Below, piece after piece: positions 62,326-64,000 of a stretch of 64,000 bases of DNA. Positions within the stretch are counted from its first letter, which is position 1. The number at the start of each line of letters is the position of its first letter. Where the stretch lies: NCBI RefSeq assembly GCF_040361195.1, contig NZ_APNE01000003.1; one strand, given 5' to 3'. The DNA comes from Salinisphaera hydrothermalis (GTDB lineage: Bacteria > Pseudomonadota > Gammaproteobacteria > Nevskiales > Salinisphaeraceae). The notes under the pieces were generated by a model. That model saw only the letters and a program-made list of their open reading frames with translations, had not been told where the DNA came from and did not search any database. The translations under genes and the position numbers were made by a program.

Positions 62326-63322
62326 GCCGGTTCGCCTATCGGTCGATGACGCTTTTCGGCTCGCGCGCGATGCACTGATCGCGGCGGGCGCCGCGCCGCG
62401 CCATGCCGACCGGGTGGCGGAGGCGGTGATTGCCGCAGAGCTGGACAGTCGGTCGAGCCAAGGGCTGGCACAGATTCCCGTATATGCCGACCAGCTCGCC
62501 GCGGGCGAGATCGACGGCCGAGCGATGCCCGAAATCGTGCAACGCGCGCCCTCAGCGATCACGATCGACGCCCACTCCGGTTTCGCCCATGCCGCGATTG
62601 ATCTCGGTTTGGGCGAGGCCGTCCCGTGTGCTGCGATAACGGGCTGTTGCGTACTCGCCGTCGCGCACGCATGTCGGGCCGGCCGGCTCGGGCCGTATGT
62701 CGAGCGGATCGCCGAGTCCGGCCAGATCGGTCTGGCTTTCGCCGGCGGATCAGCGGCGCCGGGCATGCGGGGTGAGCGTGGGCCGGGGACGGATAGCCGC
62801 CCTCTGGCGTTGGCCGTACCGCGCAGCAACGCGCCACCGTTGGTGATCGACCTGTCGATGACCACGGTCGCGCAAGGCCACGCCATGCTGGCGGCCCAGT
62901 ACGGTGAGACCGCGCCGCAGCGAGAGCTCACGGACGTCCAAGCCGGCCAGGCGGCCGATGCGCGCATCGGCGGAGCCGCTCAGCAAGGCGCGGCGCTGTC
63001 CCTGGTGATCGAAATCGTCGCGGCGGCGTTGACCGCTCGGGTTGCGCCGGTCGCCGCGAGTGCCGGGCCCGACGGTGTCGAGCTGATGCCCGAATCCGGG
63101 CCGGTCCTGTTCCTGATCGATCCGAATCGGCTGGGCGGCGAGGATTTCGGGCCGCGGCTGGAGTCGCTGTTGCAGACGGTACCCGGCGGGTCGGCGGTTT
63201 GCCGCCAGGCCGCGCGGAGCGAGGCGGCGCGCGAGAGCGTTCGTCGTCAGGGCATCGCTGTATCGGCGGAACTCGAGGCGCGCCTGAGAACGCTCACTAG
63301 CCGATCAGCGCCCGCAGAATGA
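62315..63322 (+). CDS. Ldh/malate dehydrogenase-family protein with altered catalytic residue
   Basis: A 335-residue member of the NAD(P)-dependent Ldh family (malate, lactate and ureidoglycolate dehydrogenases). The start at 62315 overlaps the previous gene by 11 bp. The N-terminal block AELDSRSSQGLAQIPVYADQLAAGEI replaces the family's usual SHG with SQG, so the conserved catalytic His is Gln. The later NAD-binding part (for example FAHAAIDLGLGEAVPCAAITGCCVLAVAHACRAGRLGPYVERIAESGQIGLAFAGGSAAPG) is present. It may have a different reaction or be inactive. The 3' end overlaps the PiT gene by 26 bp, convergently. Confidence 0.8.
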   Translation: MADEPVRLSVDDAFRLARDALIAAGAAPRHADRVAEAVIAAELDSRSSQGLAQIPVYADQLAAGEIDGRAMPEIVQRAPSAITIDAHSGFAHAAIDLGLGEAVPCAAITGCCVLAVAHACRAGRLGPYVERIAESGQIGLAFAGGSAAPGMRGERGPGTDSRPLALAVPRSNAPPLVIDLSMTTVAQGHAMLAAQYGETAPQRELTDVQAGQAADARIGGAAQQGAALSLVIEIVAAALTARVAPVAASAGPDGVELMPESGPVLFLIDPNRLGGEDFGPRLESLLQTVPGGSAVCRQAARSEAARESVRRQGIAVSAELEARLRTLTSRSAPAE

Positions 63323-64000
63323 AGTAGTACACGGCCGCGAATACCGCCGCGCCCGGCACGGTCAGAATCCAGCCGGTGAACACGCTGCCGAGCACCGACA
63401 GATCCAGCGCCCGCATGCCGCGAGCCAGGCCGACGCCGAGCACGGCGCCCACCAGCGTCTGCGTGGTGGACACCGGAATACCGAACCAGGTCGCGATGAC
63501 CACCGTCGTGGCCGCGGACAGTTCGGCAGAAAAACCGCGCGTCGGCGTCAGTTCGGTGATGCCGGCGCCGATCGTACGCATGACGCGGTGCCCGTAGGTG
63601 GCCAGGCCGAACACGATGCCGGCGCCGCCGAGAATCAGCACCCAGCTGGCCAGTTCCGACTGGCCGCCGATGTGCTGCGGGTCTTCGACCACATTGACCA
63701 CGGCGGCCACCGGGCCGATCGCATTGGCTACATCGTTGGAGCCATGGGCGAACGCCATGGTCGCGGCGGTGAAGATCTGGGCATAGCCGAATACACGCTC
63801 GACGTTGCGATAACGATCGGCGATGGCCGCCTCGGGCATGAGATCGATGCGTTGCAGCAGTAGGCGACTGACCACGGCGACTGCCAACGCGAACACGAAC
63901 GCGCCGCCGATGCTCTGGGCCAGCGACAGATCGAGCCCGATATGCGACAGGCCTTTTTCCAGCGTGACCAGGCAGATCACGAACGCGGCCAGGAAGACGT
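63297..64000 (-). CDS. PiT-family inorganic phosphate transporter, partial
   Basis: The C-terminal 234 residues of a PiT transporter; the N-terminus is beyond the right edge and the frame is open to the end of the window. Family parts are YAQIFTAATMAFAHGSNDVANAIGPVAAVV (the second signature repeat), TYGHRVMRTIGAGITELTPTRGFSAELSAATTVVIATWFGIPVSTTQTLVGAVLGVG. It takes up phosphate with a coupled cation at the inner membrane. A GTG at 63980 could start a shorter protein, but the upstream codons continue in frame with hydrophobic residues. Confidence 0.9.
   Translation of the reverse strand, partial: VFLAAFVICLVTLEKGLSHIGLDLSLAQSIGGAFVFALAVAVVSRLLLQRIDLMPEAAIADRYRNVERVFGYAQIFTAATMAFAHGSNDVANAIGPVAAVVNVVEDPQHIGGQSELASWVLILGGAGIVFGLATYGHRVMRTIGAGITELTPTRGFSAELSAATTVVIATWFGIPVSTTQTLVGAVLGVGLARGMRALDLSVLGSVFTGWILTVPGAAVFAAVYYFILRALIG

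Overview
The window reads as one stretch of chromosome from a GC-rich gammaproteobacterium. Supporting this are the long, gap-free high-GC genes, the intact LeuA, PtrB, YmdB, ClC and PiT housekeeping genes, two-component and TRAP systems, and a PEP-CTERM protein. A halophilic Salinisphaera-like organism would fit, but that is an inference from overall character and not from a marker gene. I see no rRNA, tRNA, CRISPR array or intact transposase.

Layout. Positions 1-4.8 kb hold a partial metallo-beta-lactamase-fold hydrolase and a TRAP transporter operon (dctP-dctQ-dctM, then a D-2-hydroxyacid dehydrogenase). 5.5-16.1 kb: a chemotaxis receptor, a MOSC protein, a DUF347 membrane protein, a large beta-helix protein with a PEP-CTERM tail, a GNAT, a TetR/amidohydrolase pair with an operator between them, a small conserved-looking peptide gene and a membrane diguanylate cyclase. 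16.2-17.9 kb is an AT-rich islet with two convergent, overlapping genes; one is an orphan GT51 peptidoglycan glycosyltransferase domain. 17.9-24.2 kb: oligopeptidase B, macrodomain hydrolase, GNAT, DUF1992, alpha/beta hydrolase and a radical SAM protein. 24.4-29.0 kb: an arsenosugar-type operon (ArsS, a TVP38 domain fused to a mercuric-reductase-like flavoprotein, and two small glycosyltransferases). 29.2-39.7 kb: a 6-deoxyhexose (rhamnose-like) uptake and catabolism locus with SDR, class II aldolase, rhamnulokinase-like kinase, DeoR regulator and a four-gene ABC importer, interrupted by a TetR/MFS pair. 40-47.5 kb: SDR, small membrane protein, EmrAB-type efflux pair, two small lipoproteins, Lrp and leuA. 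47.9-54.3 kb: a four-gene operon resembling phcBSRQ (methyltransferase, membrane hybrid kinase, two receiver-kinase proteins), so a candidate fatty-acid-methyl-ester quorum-sensing system. 55-64 kb: a glycerate/hydroxypyruvate-type dehydrogenase, AI-2E permease, ClC channel, a YiiX-like permuted papain-fold protein, YihY, an alpha/beta hydrolase, an Ldh-family protein lacking its usual His, and a partial PiT phosphate transporter.

The most unusual non-coding content is a family of four hairpin-rich intergenic elements (about 183-287 bp; at 5048, 20881, 44042 and 47530). They share terminal inverted repeats of about 26 bp, carry rearranged internal modules, and in one place show a compensatory stem change. 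A separate short palindrome is repeated three times, each at the 3' end of a gene. Several operators (13203, 30733, 33355) can be read directly.
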